Assembly: GCF_040412425.1 (NCBI RefSeq) | Contig: NC_089789.1 | Coordinates: forward strand, 39,641,106 to 39,705,105 | DNA length: 64,000 bases | DNA from: Macrobrachium rosenbergii | Taxonomy: Eukaryota > Arthropoda > Malacostraca > Decapoda > Palaemonidae | Direction: 5' to 3' | Part shown: one piece after another, positions 24,345 to 36,463 of the stretch | How the letters are laid out: each line of letters opens with the position of its first letter | How positions within the stretch are numbered: the first letter of the stretch is position 1 | The notes under the pieces: model-generated | Databases searched by the model: none | What the model saw: the letters and a program-made list of their open reading frames with translations, nothing else | Told to the model about the DNA's origin: nothing | Made by a program: the position numbers and the translations under genes

Positions 24345-25165
24345 AAAAACGATGCACCCTTACTCTTAACTCCCCTTCTTCCTTTGTCCGGCTCACATTG
24401 CTGAAATAAACTTATTGGAAATCAGTCCTTTCATTGTCGTTGAGAAAGAAGCAGACCTACTTGTGAAGTAATAAGGCGAAATTATTCTATCTGCTGGCTG
24501 AGCAGAATTCACATCAGATCTCTTTAACATCCTGTAACATTTATATGACGCTTTAGGCGAACTTGACTAAAAAAAAGTAATAAAAAAATGTTGAATTCTG
24601 AGGTAGCAAAAAACATGATGAAGGTAAAAGTAAAAAAAAAGAGAGATAAGACGGAGATGGAAGAGCAGCAGGGGAGGTAAGGCGAATGAGATGCAAATAG
24701 CAACAAAATGAGATAAGGAGGAACAAGATGGACGCATTGAAAGAAAAATCAAGAAGAGAAAAAAAGGAAAAAGCAAAGAGATAAGTTGAGGAGAGAAGAA
24801 AAGAAAAGAAAGGATGAATACAAAATCAGGAAGAAAAGAGGGATATCCAGTTACAAAGAGGATATCCTTCCCTAACCACCACCCCCCCACCTCCTACCCC
24901 TGCCACCGACCCTCCTTCCAATTCTTAACCCTTGCAGTTCTATGTCTTAGCTAGCGACGTTGTCAATTAGAGACAGACAGACAGATAGACAGATAATCCT
25001 GGAGTTCAAGGTATCCAGCTGATCAAATTAGACCCCTGCCTCACTTGAGGGGGGACGGTGAGCTGGAATGTCAAAAGCAGCTGACAGTGTTGATGTACTA
25101 AGACTGCCATTCGAAGAAAAATCAGCAAAAAAACAGCTTTTGACATCAGCAAATAATGGAACAGG
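24345..25165. other. Purine-rich non-coding stretch
   Basis: From about 24570 to 24845 the plus strand is strongly purine-biased, which explains the Phe/Leu/Ser-rich minus-strand frames. An AGAC-type patch lies at about 24970-24995. Confidence 0.5.
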
Positions 25166-25169
25166 GCGA

Positions 25170-25170
25170 C

Positions 25171-25214
<44 letters not shown>

Positions 25215-25347
25215 TGGAGAGATCATAATAATTTGTCTTGTAAACATTACAAGTAAACAAGTTATACACAGATCTAATAATAATTTATTATTATTATTGT
25301 TTATTAAATTAATATATCATTAAAATTAATAAAATAATAATAACAAC

Positions 25348-25391
<44 letters not shown>
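25170..25391. repeat. (AAT)n and (ATT)n tracts in inverted arrangement
   Basis: AAT at 25170-25213 and ATT at 25351-25390, about 140 bp apart, could pair as a long A-T hairpin. Confidence 0.93.
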
Positions 25392-25392
<1 letters not shown>

Positions 25393-25675
25393 AATTAAAT
25401 ACAAGCAAACATTCCCTTAACTTGTAAGCAACCATCCAAAGAACAGAACGACCAATGACCAATGTAGAAAGAGAAAAGACAGAAAAGAAAACCCACAAAT
25501 CTAACGGAAAAACTAAAACGTGCCCAAAACCTTACGGAAGCACCACCAGAAAATTAAAAATCACACACAAGCAAAGCAAGCAAAGGAAAAAAATAAAAAA
25601 AGCCTGACCAAGCAAAGCAATTTGTATTCATTGCCAGCTAATCATTAAACTGCTGGTTATCAGCTCTGATTTTCT

Positions 25676-25744
25676 TTCTTCTTCTTCTTCTTCTTCTTCT
25701 TCTTCTTCTTCTTCTTCTTCTTCTCTTCTTCTTCTTCTTCTTCT
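25676..25744. repeat. (TTC)n microsatellite
   Basis: A polypyrimidine tract with one interruption. Confidence 0.95.
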
Positions 25745-25859
25745 CCTCCCAGCTCCATCTTCATGAGTCTGGACTCTTCCTTTATTTACGGCACCAAATC
25801 GTCTATAAAAGGAGTTTGCGTGGGCGGAATGGATGTGGGCGTTAAATAGGTGGAGATTC

Positions 25860-26425
25860 CAGTTGCCTTTTTTTAAGGATTTTTAGGGGTTTTAAGCCTA
25901 CTGTGTGTTAAGTTGATGAAGACTCGAGTTTTTTAAGGTTTTTAGGGTTTTAAGCCTACAATGGTGTTAAATTGATGAAGACTCGAGGTTTTTAAGGGTT
26001 TTTAGGGTTTTATACTCTTTGGTGTTAAACTGATGGATACGAGTTTTTATATTGAATTTAGGAAATCGACGGAGATGAGTGTTTTTTTAAGGATTTCTAG
26101 GGGATTTTAGACCTACAATGGTGTTAAACCGATGGAGGAGACTCGAGTAAGTTTAAGGATTTTAAAGGCTTTTGTGCCTAGATTGGTGTTAAACTGATGG
26201 CGACAAATTTTTAAAGGATTTTTAGGGTTATCAGGCCTACAATGGTGATAAATAGATGGAGACTCGAATTTCTTTTTTAGGGATTCCTTTGGGCTGCCCG
26301 ACTTTGTATGGATTTTTGAGTTTAGACTGTTCTTAAATAGATGAAGACTCGCGTTTTTTTTTAAGGATTTATGAATAGGTTTTCAGGCCTAGAATGGGAT
26401 TAAACAGATGAAGACACGCGGTAGA
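25860..26425. repeat. Minisatellite of about 60-70 bp units, about nine degenerate copies
   Basis: Units carry tttttagggttttaagccta-like, tggtgttaaactgatgg-like and agactcgag-like strings. Divergence rises toward the right end. Confidence 0.88.
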
Positions 26426-26429
26426 AGAG

Positions 26430-27900
26430 GTATCAATCCTCATACCTTTTATGAAGTCTAGTGACCAGCTTTGATGTTTAATATTTGGTGATTCGTTTTA
26501 TTTTCTATGATAAGGGGTCGCGCGTGATCATCTAATATCCTTAGACTGGGTGTCTACAAATCTATAAAAAAAAAGAAATCCAACAAAAAATACTTCCCTA
26601 AACTCTAAATGGGGAATTAACAGAACCGTTCTCGTGAATATCACCCCCAGTGAGAAACATAGCAAAAACGCATTCATTTATATGTTCACCTAGAATCTTG
26701 TTGAGTAAAGTGATTCAATGTTTTAGCAAGAATTTTGTCAATTGAGACTCGAGATGCTTCGTACATTATGAGTCGCATACGCGCCGTTTAATGAGTGATG
26801 GATATATTATTCGAGAACATATAAAAAAAATGGCCACGAAGAAGTGAAACGCATAATCGGTCATTACTCAAAATGAGTTACATACATCGGAATGCCATTC
26901 AACAGACGTCAGGAAAACAATGTCATCTCGATCTATGTGCATTTTACTCTTCAGAAGAGAAGGTGTCATAACTTCCTCTTCAACAGAAATTATACATTTT
27001 AATGGCCAAAATACACAGTAAACGTTGTTGACCAATATTAGGAAATTGTCCACGAGATTGGCAATCGAGTCTGGTGGTTGAGGCTAGATGACTGACGTAC
27101 CTGATATTCAGTCAATGCTGTTGACATCAACAATATTATTGGTGTAAGATCCACTTATGAAACCCATCCCGTGGATGTGTTAATATATATATACCATCTG
27201 AATAAATGAGCCACATAATTTTGGATGGTTACCACGAATGTAAAAGAAGTCACATCAGATACGGGAGAACCTTTAAAAAGTTTTGTCAGAGACACAATGC
27301 CTTACATTCCCAGAGCCTGGCATCCACATAAGGAACTTCAAAATTCGGGAGAAGAAGCCAGCATTTGAAGACCCCCCCCACCACCCCCCTTCCAAAACAC
27401 GACACCGCAGCCTCAGCCCACGACTTGAATATTGGCCAGACAAGGAAATGGAAGGTGACCTCAGAGAGCCTAAACTATTCCAGACTATTTCAAAGCGGAC
27501 TCTAAAACAGAGTGACGTTTCGGTTTACCCAGACGGAAAGAAAACCCTCGCAGAGTTTGGCAAAGGAAACAAAACCAAAGGTCATTTTCCTTTTCGGAAA
27601 GAGAGTAGAGAATTCAGAATTCAACGAGAAGTTCTCTTGTAGGATTCCGAATAATTAACTGAGTAAATGCATTCTCATGAATAAGTACTACTTTCGCAGT
27701 GGCATATTTGCATGAAATATTTCCTGAAACACTGCGATACTGCTGACAGTCCTAATCTAAATTTTTTCTTTAATCGCAAAAAAATAAAAATATTTGACAC
27801 ATAACTAAAGTAGAAAACAGAATGATACCTCTACAACGACTAATGACGCATTGATTTTTATAGTTTTGTTACCTCATTCACACAGTTATTTTAAGGAAAT
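26430..27900. other. Long SSR-free non-coding stretch
   Basis: The open frame at 27283-27642 is free of repeats and 119 codons long, but it lacks an early ATG (it opens on TTG) and has no recognised domain. No promoter or splice context was identified. Confidence 0.4.
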
Positions 27901-28039
27901 ATCCTGTCCTGAATATACCCTTAAAAAATCACTCTGACAAATACTATCGCATCGGGAACAGCCCAACAATGCAGCGACGCAACCGGAAAATCTTGTTATT
28001 TCTATTTTAAATGCCAAAAAAAAAAAATATATTATCCTA

Positions 28040-28334
28040 TCATTTCCATTTCTCCATTCTATGTGGGCGATCAGGAATCCATTAAGCTGGAACGGACTAA
28101 CAATACAATAACACAAACAGATTAACATCCTGTAACATCGTGCGTCGGAAAAAAAAGCAAAACAAAAAAAAAATAAGGCGTCTACTTTCAATTCTCCACC
28201 CTGAAAAGACCAACAACGCAATTAAGCGACGAGAAAAACATATTGCATTTTTACTTAATACACAGAAAAAAAAACCTCATCCCTTGTACTCTCACTCCTC
28301 CACTCTGAGGACAATCAGGAATCCATTAAGCTGA
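28040..28334. repeat. Degenerate tandem repeat, three units
   Basis: ttctccattctatg..., aattctccaccctga... and cctccactctgagga... each lead to a cNatNaggaatccattaagc-like string (28069-28090, about 28205-28231, 28314-28334). The last overlaps copy 3 of the five-copy unit. Confidence 0.6.
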
Positions 28335-28393
28335 TTGCATTAATGTAATGGCAGTTAATGGAAGGCTGGCAAAGACATTTTCTTTCGCCTATC
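28323..28393 (-). repeat. Copy 3 of the five-copy dispersed unit
   Basis: On the minus strand: a gataggcgaaagaaa head, then ccattaactgccattacatt, then gcaatcagcttaatgg. The core is close to 61020-61063. Confidence 0.65.
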
Positions 28394-28518
28394 GGAAAAC
28401 CAATGATAGGTGTCGGGAGACCGCTGGCGACAACTCTTGAGGTTTAAATCATTGTTAAAAGAAATTAGTAGCGATTTTTTCCTTTTTTTTTATTTGAAAG
28501 GACTCATATATGCGTCAT

Positions 28519-28540
28519 ATTATTATTATTATTATTATTA

Positions 28541-28573
<33 letters not shown>
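28519..28573. repeat. (ATT)n microsatellite
   Basis: Two ATT blocks with a one-base phase shift, directly left of the SINE-like copy B. Confidence 0.95.
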
Positions 28574-28576
<3 letters not shown>

Positions 28577-28587
28577 AAGTTGGTATC

Positions 28588-28745
28588 TGCTCATATAGAA
28601 CAAGCCCACAGGGGACACTGACTAGAAATTCAAGCTTCCAAAGAATATCGTTTTCATGAGAAGAAGTAAGAGGAGATAAAGGGAAGACAGAAAGAAGAGA
28701 TCTCACTAAAAAAATAAATAAATAAATAAATAAATAAATAGATCA
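28588..28745. mobile_element. Interspersed SINE-like repeat, copy B
   Basis: Same landmarks as 13795-13945 (gaacaagcccac, gaaattcaagcttccaaa, gacagaaag), ending in (AAAT)n at about 28710-28742. Confidence 0.65.
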
Positions 28746-28903
28746 AATATATTAAAATTCAAGAGAACAGTATTAGGATAGTAATTCTTACGTGAATTGT
28801 CAATAAAGCATGAACTAATTTAACTGTTTATAAAGTCACCTTCATATTCTATTTCATCTAACCACGACAGGGGTCAGATTACAAAAATTTCCAATTTCAC
28901 CAT

Positions 28904-29034
28904 CCTCTCTCTCTCTCTCTCTCTCTCTACTTCTCTCTCTCTCTCTCTCTCTCCACATTCTCACGCTCATAAACAGTAGGAGAGGAGAGAGAGATCTCCA
29001 AAAAGTGCCAGTAGGAGAGAGAGAGAGAGAGAGA

Positions 29035-29079
<45 letters not shown>

Positions 29080-29120
29080 CTCAAAAAGTGCTAGTAGGAG
29101 AGAGAAACCCTCAAAGAGAG

Positions 29121-29172
<52 letters not shown>
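28904..29172. repeat. CT tract, then (GA)n-spacer array related to 36.1-36.5 kb
   Basis: CT at 28904-28951. Then GA tracts alternate with an aaaaagtgccagtaggagag-type spacer (about 28997, 29080). The spacer is the reverse complement of that in the 36066-36515 array. Confidence 0.9.
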
Positions 29173-29174
<2 letters not shown>

Positions 29175-29301
29175 CTCGATTAATGTAAGTAGTCTTTGTA
29201 TCGCTCAGTACTTTTACCTGCTGAGGTCGCATTGTATCGGGTGCAAATTCCCTCCCTTATTTCATATCATTTATCGTACAGAACTGTTTCGGGATACTTT
29301 T

Positions 29302-29333
<32 letters not shown>

Positions 29334-29387
29334 CATAGATTTATTTATGTGATCTGCGTAAAAACGACTATGGACACTGATGCCGAA

Positions 29388-29443
<56 letters not shown>

Positions 29444-29453
29444 AGGTCTTCTC

Positions 29454-29490
<37 letters not shown>

Positions 29491-29571
29491 AAAGTATCCT
29501 GAAAGTAATTCTGTAAGATAAATGACAATGAACAAGTGCGAAAAAAATCTCTCACTCTCTCTCTCTCTCTC
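29302..29571. repeat. GA tracts, recurrent 60 bp spacer and inverted GA/CT pair
   Basis: GA at 29302-29329 and 29388-29444 flank the spacer shared with 20029-20088. CT at 29457-29489 follows within 13 bp of the second GA tract, giving a potential long GA/CT hairpin. Confidence 0.93.
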
Positions 29572-29574
29572 CCA

Positions 29575-30192
29575 CTGAAGTTGCCGAAGCGATGAAATCT
29601 GGAAATACCTCCAATCACCACAGAAAATAAAATGTGAAAAGTTCTCGTCCAAATAAGGAGTCGGCGAGCACCGATGCCTCTCAAATATTCCCAAACATGT
29701 CGACGTTGATATTTCGCATTAATGAAGGCGGGTCATAAAAATAAATTAATATTAGGAGGTGATATCAGGTAATGTTGACTCCCTTCAACTTTGTGGGCTT
29801 TCGTGCTTCGTTATGACCCGTTGCCACTTATACTAGATTCCCTAAGTTTGTTGCAAGTTTTTTTTTTTTTTACAAGGCGCAGAATATGAACTTGCACCCT
29901 CTCACCTTTTATCTGAGTATGAATTCTCAGAGTTTTTGAAGATTAAGAGAGATGAGGATGGTAAATGAGATGAGGAAAGTAAGGACAGATGTAGAAAAAC
30001 AACTCTGAGGAAACCGAGACGGGCAAGGTACCTCGGTACCAATATAAAAAAATAATTTGGGACAGAAGATTTTTCTCTTGTTTGATATGAGCACGAACAG
30101 ACATTGCAAAGATGAGCTGGTTAGTCATCCTAAAACAATTTCCTTCAATTCAAACGGGTAACAACAGGAAGAGATATATACGATAAAGGTTT

Positions 30193-30194
<2 letters not shown>
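29575..30194. other. Non-coding stretch
   Basis: Nothing recognised; poly-T at about 29859-29871. Confidence 0.45.
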
Positions 30195-30195
<1 letters not shown>

Positions 30196-30249
<54 letters not shown>

Positions 30250-30256
30250 AGAGAGA
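30196..30256. repeat. (GA)n microsatellite
   Basis: About 60 bp with one G insertion. Confidence 0.96.
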
Positions 30257-30488
30257 TAGTCTTTTAATTGTAAAGTTATTGGCGTAGTATCAATATTGCA
30301 AGGGCTTGCGATGTGGTTTGTATATGAAAAAAGATAATTCCTTTAACTTCATACATGATAGAGTAAAATAAATGCTATATTACGCATGACACTAATACAT
30401 TTTACCTGTCTATCTCTAGCAAAAAAGAAAGCATAGTGAATTTTTCGTTAAACTACCATTAGTAAACTGAAAACAATTTAGCTATGTT

Positions 30489-31250
30489 GCAGGAATCACA
30501 GGTGAGTAATCAGACCGATAACTGTGCTGCGGGAATCACAGGTAAGTAATCAGACCGATACCTGTGTTGCAGGAGTCACAGGTAAGTAATCAGACCGATA
30601 ACCGTGTTGCAGGAATCACAGGTAAGTAATCAGACCGATAACTGTGTTGCAGGAATCACAGGTAAGTAATCAGACCGATAACCGTGTTGCAGGAATCACA
30701 GGCAAGTAATCAGACCGATAACTGTGTTGCAGGAATCACAGGTAAGTAATCAGACCGATAACCGTGTTGCAGGAATCACAGGCAAGTAATCAGACCGATA
30801 ACTGTGTTGCAGGAATCACAGGTAAGTAATCAGACCGATAACTGTGTTGCAGGAATCACAGGTAAGTAATCAGACCGATAACTGTGTTGCAGGAATCACA
30901 TGTAAGTAATCAGACCGATAACCGTGTTGCAGGAGTCACAGATAAGTAATCAAACACTGAACTGTGTTGCAGGATTCAAAAATAAATAATCAGAGACTGG
31001 AATATATGTCACAAGGTGCACAGTTAAGTAATTAGACGATTACCTGTGTTGCAGGATCCACAGGTAAGCAATCAGGCATTGGACTTATGCAGGATCTACA
31101 TGTAATCAATCAGAAAGTGGATTGTGTTGCAGGATTAAACACTAAGTAATAAAACACTAAAGCGTGTTGGAGGATTTAGAAGAAAGTAATTCGACGCATT
31201 AATTCATGACAGGAGTCACAGGTATGTAATCAGAAGCCAGATTGTATTGC
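30489..31250 (+). repeat. 40 bp minisatellite carrying acceptor- and donor-like splice strings
   Basis: About twelve near-identical 40 bp units (30489-30960) and about six to seven decayed ones to 31250. Each good unit reads gtgttgcag, a 9-base gaatcacag, then gtaagtaatcagaccgata. The 9-mer is thus bounded by an AG acceptor and a consensus CAG/GTAAGT donor. The period is not divisible by three, so no frame stays open. Some units alternate cc/ct at one site, suggesting a dimeric (80 bp) higher order. Confidence 0.95.
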
Positions 31251-31257
31251 AGGATTC

Positions 31258-31319
31258 ACACACACACATATATATATATACATATATATACATATATAAA
31301 TATAAATATATATATACAG

Positions 31320-31405
<86 letters not shown>

Positions 31406-31430
31406 TACACCACTATTACTACTATATATA
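31258..31430. repeat. (CA)/(TA)n microsatellite
   Basis: A short CA run, then interrupted TA, with the main TA block at 31319-31386. Confidence 0.95.
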
Positions 31431-31670
31431 TACTAGCATAATTGTAAATTATAATTTCCCACTAAAAATTACTTACGAAACTACTGCATTCGGTTTTATC
31501 TTAATATTTTCTCGTGAATGCTTGTGTGCTTTCTACCAAGCCATGACACTCATTACATCTGCTCAGATGGAATAGTCAAAACACTTGGGAACACTAGCAC
31601 AAAACCAAATGTGACATGTGATTATGAGATCCTAAATTTATTGGGAATGAAGAACTCTCTGAGACAAGCC

Positions 31671-31691
31671 TCTCTCTCTCTCTCTCTCTCT

Positions 31692-31728
<37 letters not shown>
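31671..31728. repeat. (CT)n microsatellite
   Basis: About 58 bp with one G interruption. The open frame at 31518-32003 crosses it and is judged chance. Confidence 0.96.
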
Positions 31729-31730
<2 letters not shown>

Positions 31731-32204
31731 AGGTATATCTTTGGTAATAAACTCCCCACCGAATATTGCGAAGGACAAAGCAGGAAATTCAGCCATTGTC
31801 GGCTTCTCGTAACATCATTATCCAAAGTAAAAAATTATTCAGGGGATTTTGTGAACAATAATACCATTCGCCGTATTGAACCTTCAAAGGCACCTTTTAT
31901 GAACCCGAAAGGTAACCACCATTCCAGGTATAAAAGTTATGGAAAACCTACACTGGACTTGAAATTCCTTTCAATTAGCGTAGATGATTTCGTGAATGGC
32001 TGAGCATTTAGCGCATACGTTTACTGTGCTTTTTCTGCCAGTATATAGTAGTCGGCACCTTTCGATTCAATGGACGGAACCTTTGATTGACATGTGAATC
32101 ACTCATTCATATTCTTCCTTTGTCAACATCGTTTCAGTATTGCTCCAATTTAAAAGACTAAAAACAAAAGAAGAGGGGAGGAACAGAGATCGAAATCAAC
32201 GCAA

Positions 32205-32640
32205 CCTGTGGTCTTTCCTGAACTGAGATTTGGGAAAAAAAGGGAAAAATGACAAGTTGTGACCTTTACTGAACTGAGATTTGGGAAAAAAGGGGGAAAA
32301 AGTGACAAGTTGTGAACTTTACGGCATTGAGAAAAGAAAAATGGATAAAAATTAGACTGCGACCTTTGCTAAACCTAGATTTGGAAAAATTGAAAAAAAA
32401 AAATTACACTGTGACATTTACTGAAGGGAGATATAGAAAAATGAAAAAAAAAATAATGTGACCTATACTGAACTGAGATTTGGAAAAATGGAAAAAAAAA
32501 TTACACTGAGCGTTTACTGAGAGGAGATATGGAAAAATGGAAAATAATACTGTACAGTGACCTTTACTAAGCTGAGATTTGGGAAAATGGGAGAAATAAC
32601 ACTGACCTTTACTGAGCTGAGATTTAATATCCAATTCATT
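32205..32640. repeat. Minisatellite of about 55-65 bp units, about eight degenerate copies
   Basis: Units carry gacctttactgaactgagat, then ttgggaaaaa, then an A-rich spacer. The minus-strand frame at 32404-32811 is a repeat translation in its first half. Confidence 0.88.
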
Positions 32641-33099
32641 ATACCCCTCTTGTTCGCCAAACCAGAATGAAATTCGAATCACACTGATGCCGAAGCACGG
32701 AGAACAATTATAATTCCCTTCGTGCGCCAGTTGTTCCCGCTGTACGGTGAACTGGATATTGAACGACATTTGTAACTTAATATCTGTGGATATATATATA
32801 AATATATGCATATATAATATATAATATATATATTCATGCTTTACGGGGAAATCTATGCATAAAACGTAGCAGCGAGACGGAGGGGGGGATTTGGTAAAAG
32901 TTTAAAGTATAGAGGTCAGAGGAACAAATGGGGTGGCAAAACGATTGCGGGGATTCCGTTTAATCCTGTCGTAGGCGGGACGGAGGGTTTGCTTAGAGAA
33001 ATTGTTGGGATGCCGTGGCCCTTGATAATGATAAAGGACACTTTAAAACAAACAAACAAACAAACAAACAAAAAAAAAGGTTTGTTTGAAGATGGCAGT

Positions 33100-33415
33100 G
33101 CGATACGATAGCAGTTCTCACCGTAGTAAAGTCATGTTGGGTTTGGTCAGTATTTGAGTGGGTGATCATCTCTGATTGCCAGGCAGTAATGTGTTCGCTA
33201 CACAGATGATTTTCTGATTATTAACGCTGAGAAAACTTGAGTTTAATTAGTATCTGAGTGGGTGCCCATTGCGACTTGGGTCTGGTCAACCTTTGGACGG
33301 GTGGCCAGCAGTTAAATGACCGGGAATGATATGCTCATTACACAGCTGATACCCCGATTAACAAAACTGACCATTTCTGGACGTGGTTAAAACTCAGGTA
33401 GGTAACCAGCAAAGA
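33100..33415 (+). repeat. Cluster of 5S rRNA-like 3'-domain segments (5S-derived SINE or pseudogene array)
   Basis: Four segments resemble the internal C-box region of 5S rRNA (canonical form ggttagtacttggatgggtg then acc): ttggtcagtatttgagtggg (about 33133), aattagtatctgagtggg (about 33245), tctggtcaacctttggacgg (about 33281) and a weak one near 33382-33410. After copies 1 and 3, a gattgcc.ggcagtaatg or gaccgggaatgatatgct string mirrors the 5S 3' end, then ttcgctacacagatgat or ctcattacacagctgatac. No segment is an intact 5S gene. A 5S-derived SINE is the best explanation; decayed tandem pseudogenes are the alternative. Confidence 0.55.
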
Positions 33416-33419
33416 AAGA

Positions 33420-34015
33420 CTTAGGTTCTTTTGCTAAACATTACGAAGACGATGTGGGTGGAACTGGGTCACAATGAGTCCCAAGAAGCCAAGGAAACTA
33501 TTTCTGCTCATTTGACTACGAGCGATTTACTTAGTAACTTACGATGAACTTTGCCGTAATAGTTTACATACTTAGGCTGGTCCCAAGCCCGGATAAAATA
33601 CGAGGGATTCCAGTATGATTAACATGAATAATTTGTAACAAAAAAAAAAGACGTTACAGAAATTTACAATCAAAGCTTAGTCGTCTGGTGCAAGCAGCAA
33701 TGAACAGTCATTTTGCCAGGATGCCCATAGAAAAAGTATTATGTGTGGCCACATATTACGTAAAACACCATACAGTAACTCAAGTTCTCTGATTGCCTGG
33801 AAGGCAAGGCTTCTTGAGCTCCCGTCCTCATCTTTTAACTTATAAAAACGAAAAATATTACTTGATATTTTTTAAAGAGGAAAAAAAACTAGCATCCCAC
33901 CTGAGTAAGATCTAAGCTCTGTAAGGACAATGGTTTCCGGGAGGTTCATGAGAAATAACTCATTCCTATTCCTAGATATGACAGATGTTTAAAATATATA
34001 TAATTATATATACTA
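33420..34015. other. Non-coding stretch
   Basis: No element recognised. Confidence 0.4.
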
Positions 34016-34017
34016 TA

Positions 34018-34020
<3 letters not shown>

Positions 34021-34106
<86 letters not shown>
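34021..34106. repeat. (TA)n microsatellite
   Basis: A perfect run of about 86 bp. Confidence 0.97.
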
Positions 34107-34107
<1 letters not shown>

Positions 34108-34112
<5 letters not shown>

Positions 34113-34840
34113 AACAGAGAAGTGCCAACACAACCTAACCCTACAGGAAATCTTTTTGGTCAGTGAGACCTTGGGCAAACTCGAACCTAATTGTCAATTG
34201 CTCTTTCAGTCATATCATGAAAACCTGAGAAGAAACAAATACTCTAGAAGACTTTGAGAAACAGGATGAAATGAAAACGAGTGGTAATCTTTTCATTAAT
34301 CAGCCCAGGAAATTAATGAAATAAAAAACACGGACAGAGTCGACAACACATTATTGTTTGGAAAACAAAAGACTACCCCTTTCGAAAAAGCAAACGAAGT
34401 TGATAATATTTCAAGTTCGTTTTGTCATTTATCCAGTAATCGGCAACTGCTTCAAGAACACACCGTTACCCAAACACAAAAGATGCAATTCTTTGGGACA
34501 GAAAAGAAGCTGGTCCATCTAAAAAGAGGAAGGGAAACCAGATCAAGAAAAAGGTTATATTCAAAACGACAAGAACGAGACATCGGAGGAGCAGAGGAAT
34601 GAAAATTCAATAAGCCGCTTTACAGAGATCTGGTGATTTAAAAAGACGCGGTCTTCATGTTCAGAGAGCCAAGATGAGGGTGCCTGCTGTTTATATAATG
34701 CCTTTGTGAGGTGGATTTAATTTCGCAGAGGTTATCATTCGGCAGCGAGTACCAAAATGTGATAAGAATTTGACCTTGACTGATGCCAGAAGTTCTTTTC
34801 CACTGTAGGGGCAATTATTGCTCACTAAGATAACAAGGTT
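34108..34840. other. Non-coding stretch
   Basis: An 82-codon open frame (34354-34602), Lys/Arg/Gln-rich, without a recognised domain. Confidence 0.4.
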
Positions 34841-34842
34841 GC

Positions 34843-35054
34843 TCTCTCTCTCTCTCTTTCTCTCTCTCTCCTCTTACACACACACACAAACACACAAAAC
34901 ATATACACACACCTGCAAACACACAGGCAAAACAAAAAGGGCCCTTGTTGCTGTTGTTTGAAATTAAGCCAAGTGTGCTAGCAATGGGCTTATGCTCCCT
35001 TAAGTAAAAAGATGGAACATGTCTGACTAATAAAATGTAGGCCCATATATACAT

Positions 35055-35130
<76 letters not shown>
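34843..35130. repeat. CT, CA and TA/GT tracts
   Basis: CT at about 34843-34871, CA-rich at 34875-34922, then TA at about 35048-35101 joined to GT and TA. Confidence 0.92.
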
Positions 35131-35131
<1 letters not shown>

Positions 35132-35429
35132 CATAAGCCTATACAACAGCTGAAATATGATTAAAGAAAACATTAAAACCCCTATTAAACTTAGGAACAT
35201 CAACATCTGAAATGAGCAGATTACACTAACTCAAAAAAAAGGCCCAAACACCTAGGACGGATAAGTAAAGAAAATACCTTAAGGTACAAGTCACATCAAA
35301 ATGTGAATTTCCGTGCGTAAACGGTTGGCATATTTCACTATAGTGTATCCCAATCGCAGCTCAGTTGCAGTGCCACCAGAAGCGGCCCACACAGGATGAG
35401 TGACTGAATAACTGATTTCTTGCCATAGA

Positions 35430-35560
35430 CTAGTGTTCTAGCAGGTATCACTGACCAAGTGGGATGATGCGTCGTTTATTTGACTGCAGCATAACAGAAC
35501 TGAGTTCGATACTAGTCCTTTCAAATTACTGGATTATGGTTGCGTAGGGATTTTTTTCCC
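35430..35560 (+). mobile_element. Candidate tRNA-derived SINE
   Basis: An A-box-like tgaccaagtggga at 35452-35464 lies about 50 bp before a B-box-like gagttcgatact at 35502-35513. The spacing suits a tRNA-type pol III promoter. The body is not recognised, so confidence is modest. Confidence 0.4.
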
Positions 35561-36063
35561 TGTAAAAACATACGATTAAACTTGTGAAATCTGGGTATAG
35601 CACGAAAGGTCTGGACTTTCGTAAACCACAAAGCTGCCTTGGTGATGTATAAAAATTTTCTGAAGGTCTCCACGAGGCTTTAACCACGAGAATCTTTTCT
35701 CATTCTTCCTCTCATTTTGTGCACATTGTTCAATGATTTCGGAATGCGAAGAGCGAAATGATAATGAAGAGAAATGAGTAGAAGGAGGGAAGGGGCCCAG
35801 GCACTAAACACTAAACAGTCATCTAAACAGTCATAAGGTTAGAAGGCAAGACGAAGCAACACTGAGCATCAGGAAGAGCAGGAGATGAAGTTGAGAAACT
35901 CAGGACGGTGGATAAGGAAGGAAAACAATAAAGACCTTATAAAAAGGGGAATACCGTGCTTACAGAGGCCTTATTGGTTCCCAAACGTAATTAGGACAAA
36001 ATAAGGAGTTATTAGGCGAGAGCTTAAGGACTAAACCAGGTGCAATTGCAGTGAAAATTGTAA

Positions 36064-36065
<2 letters not shown>

Positions 36066-36132
<67 letters not shown>

Positions 36133-36193
36133 CCCTACTGGCACTTTTTGAGGGTTTCTCTCTCTCTCTCTCTCCTACTAGCACTTTTTGAGG

Positions 36194-36243
<50 letters not shown>

Positions 36244-36422
36244 CTGGCACTTTTTGAGAGGATCTCTCTCTCTCTCTCTCTCTCTCTCTACTGGTACTGG
36301 CACTTCTTGGGATCTCTCTCTCTCTCTCTCCTCCTACTGGGCACTTCTTGGGGGATCTCTCTCTCTCCTACTGGCACTTCTTTGGGATCTCTCTCTCTCC
36401 TCTCCTAAGGCACTTTTTGAGG

Positions 36423-36463
<41 letters not shown>

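Noticed and set aside
25003..25170. Possible retrotransposon 3' end before an (AAT)n tract
   Set aside because: The layout resembles 2089-2411, but no frame matches the reverse-transcriptase C-terminus or any other protein I know.
27283..27642. 119-codon SSR-free open frame
   Set aside because: Opens on TTG with the first ATG well inside, and has no known domain; length is within chance for a 64 kb window.
30489..30960. CRISPR-like array
   Set aside because: Repeats are contiguous 40 bp units without unique spacers, and the sequence is eukaryotic; it is a minisatellite.
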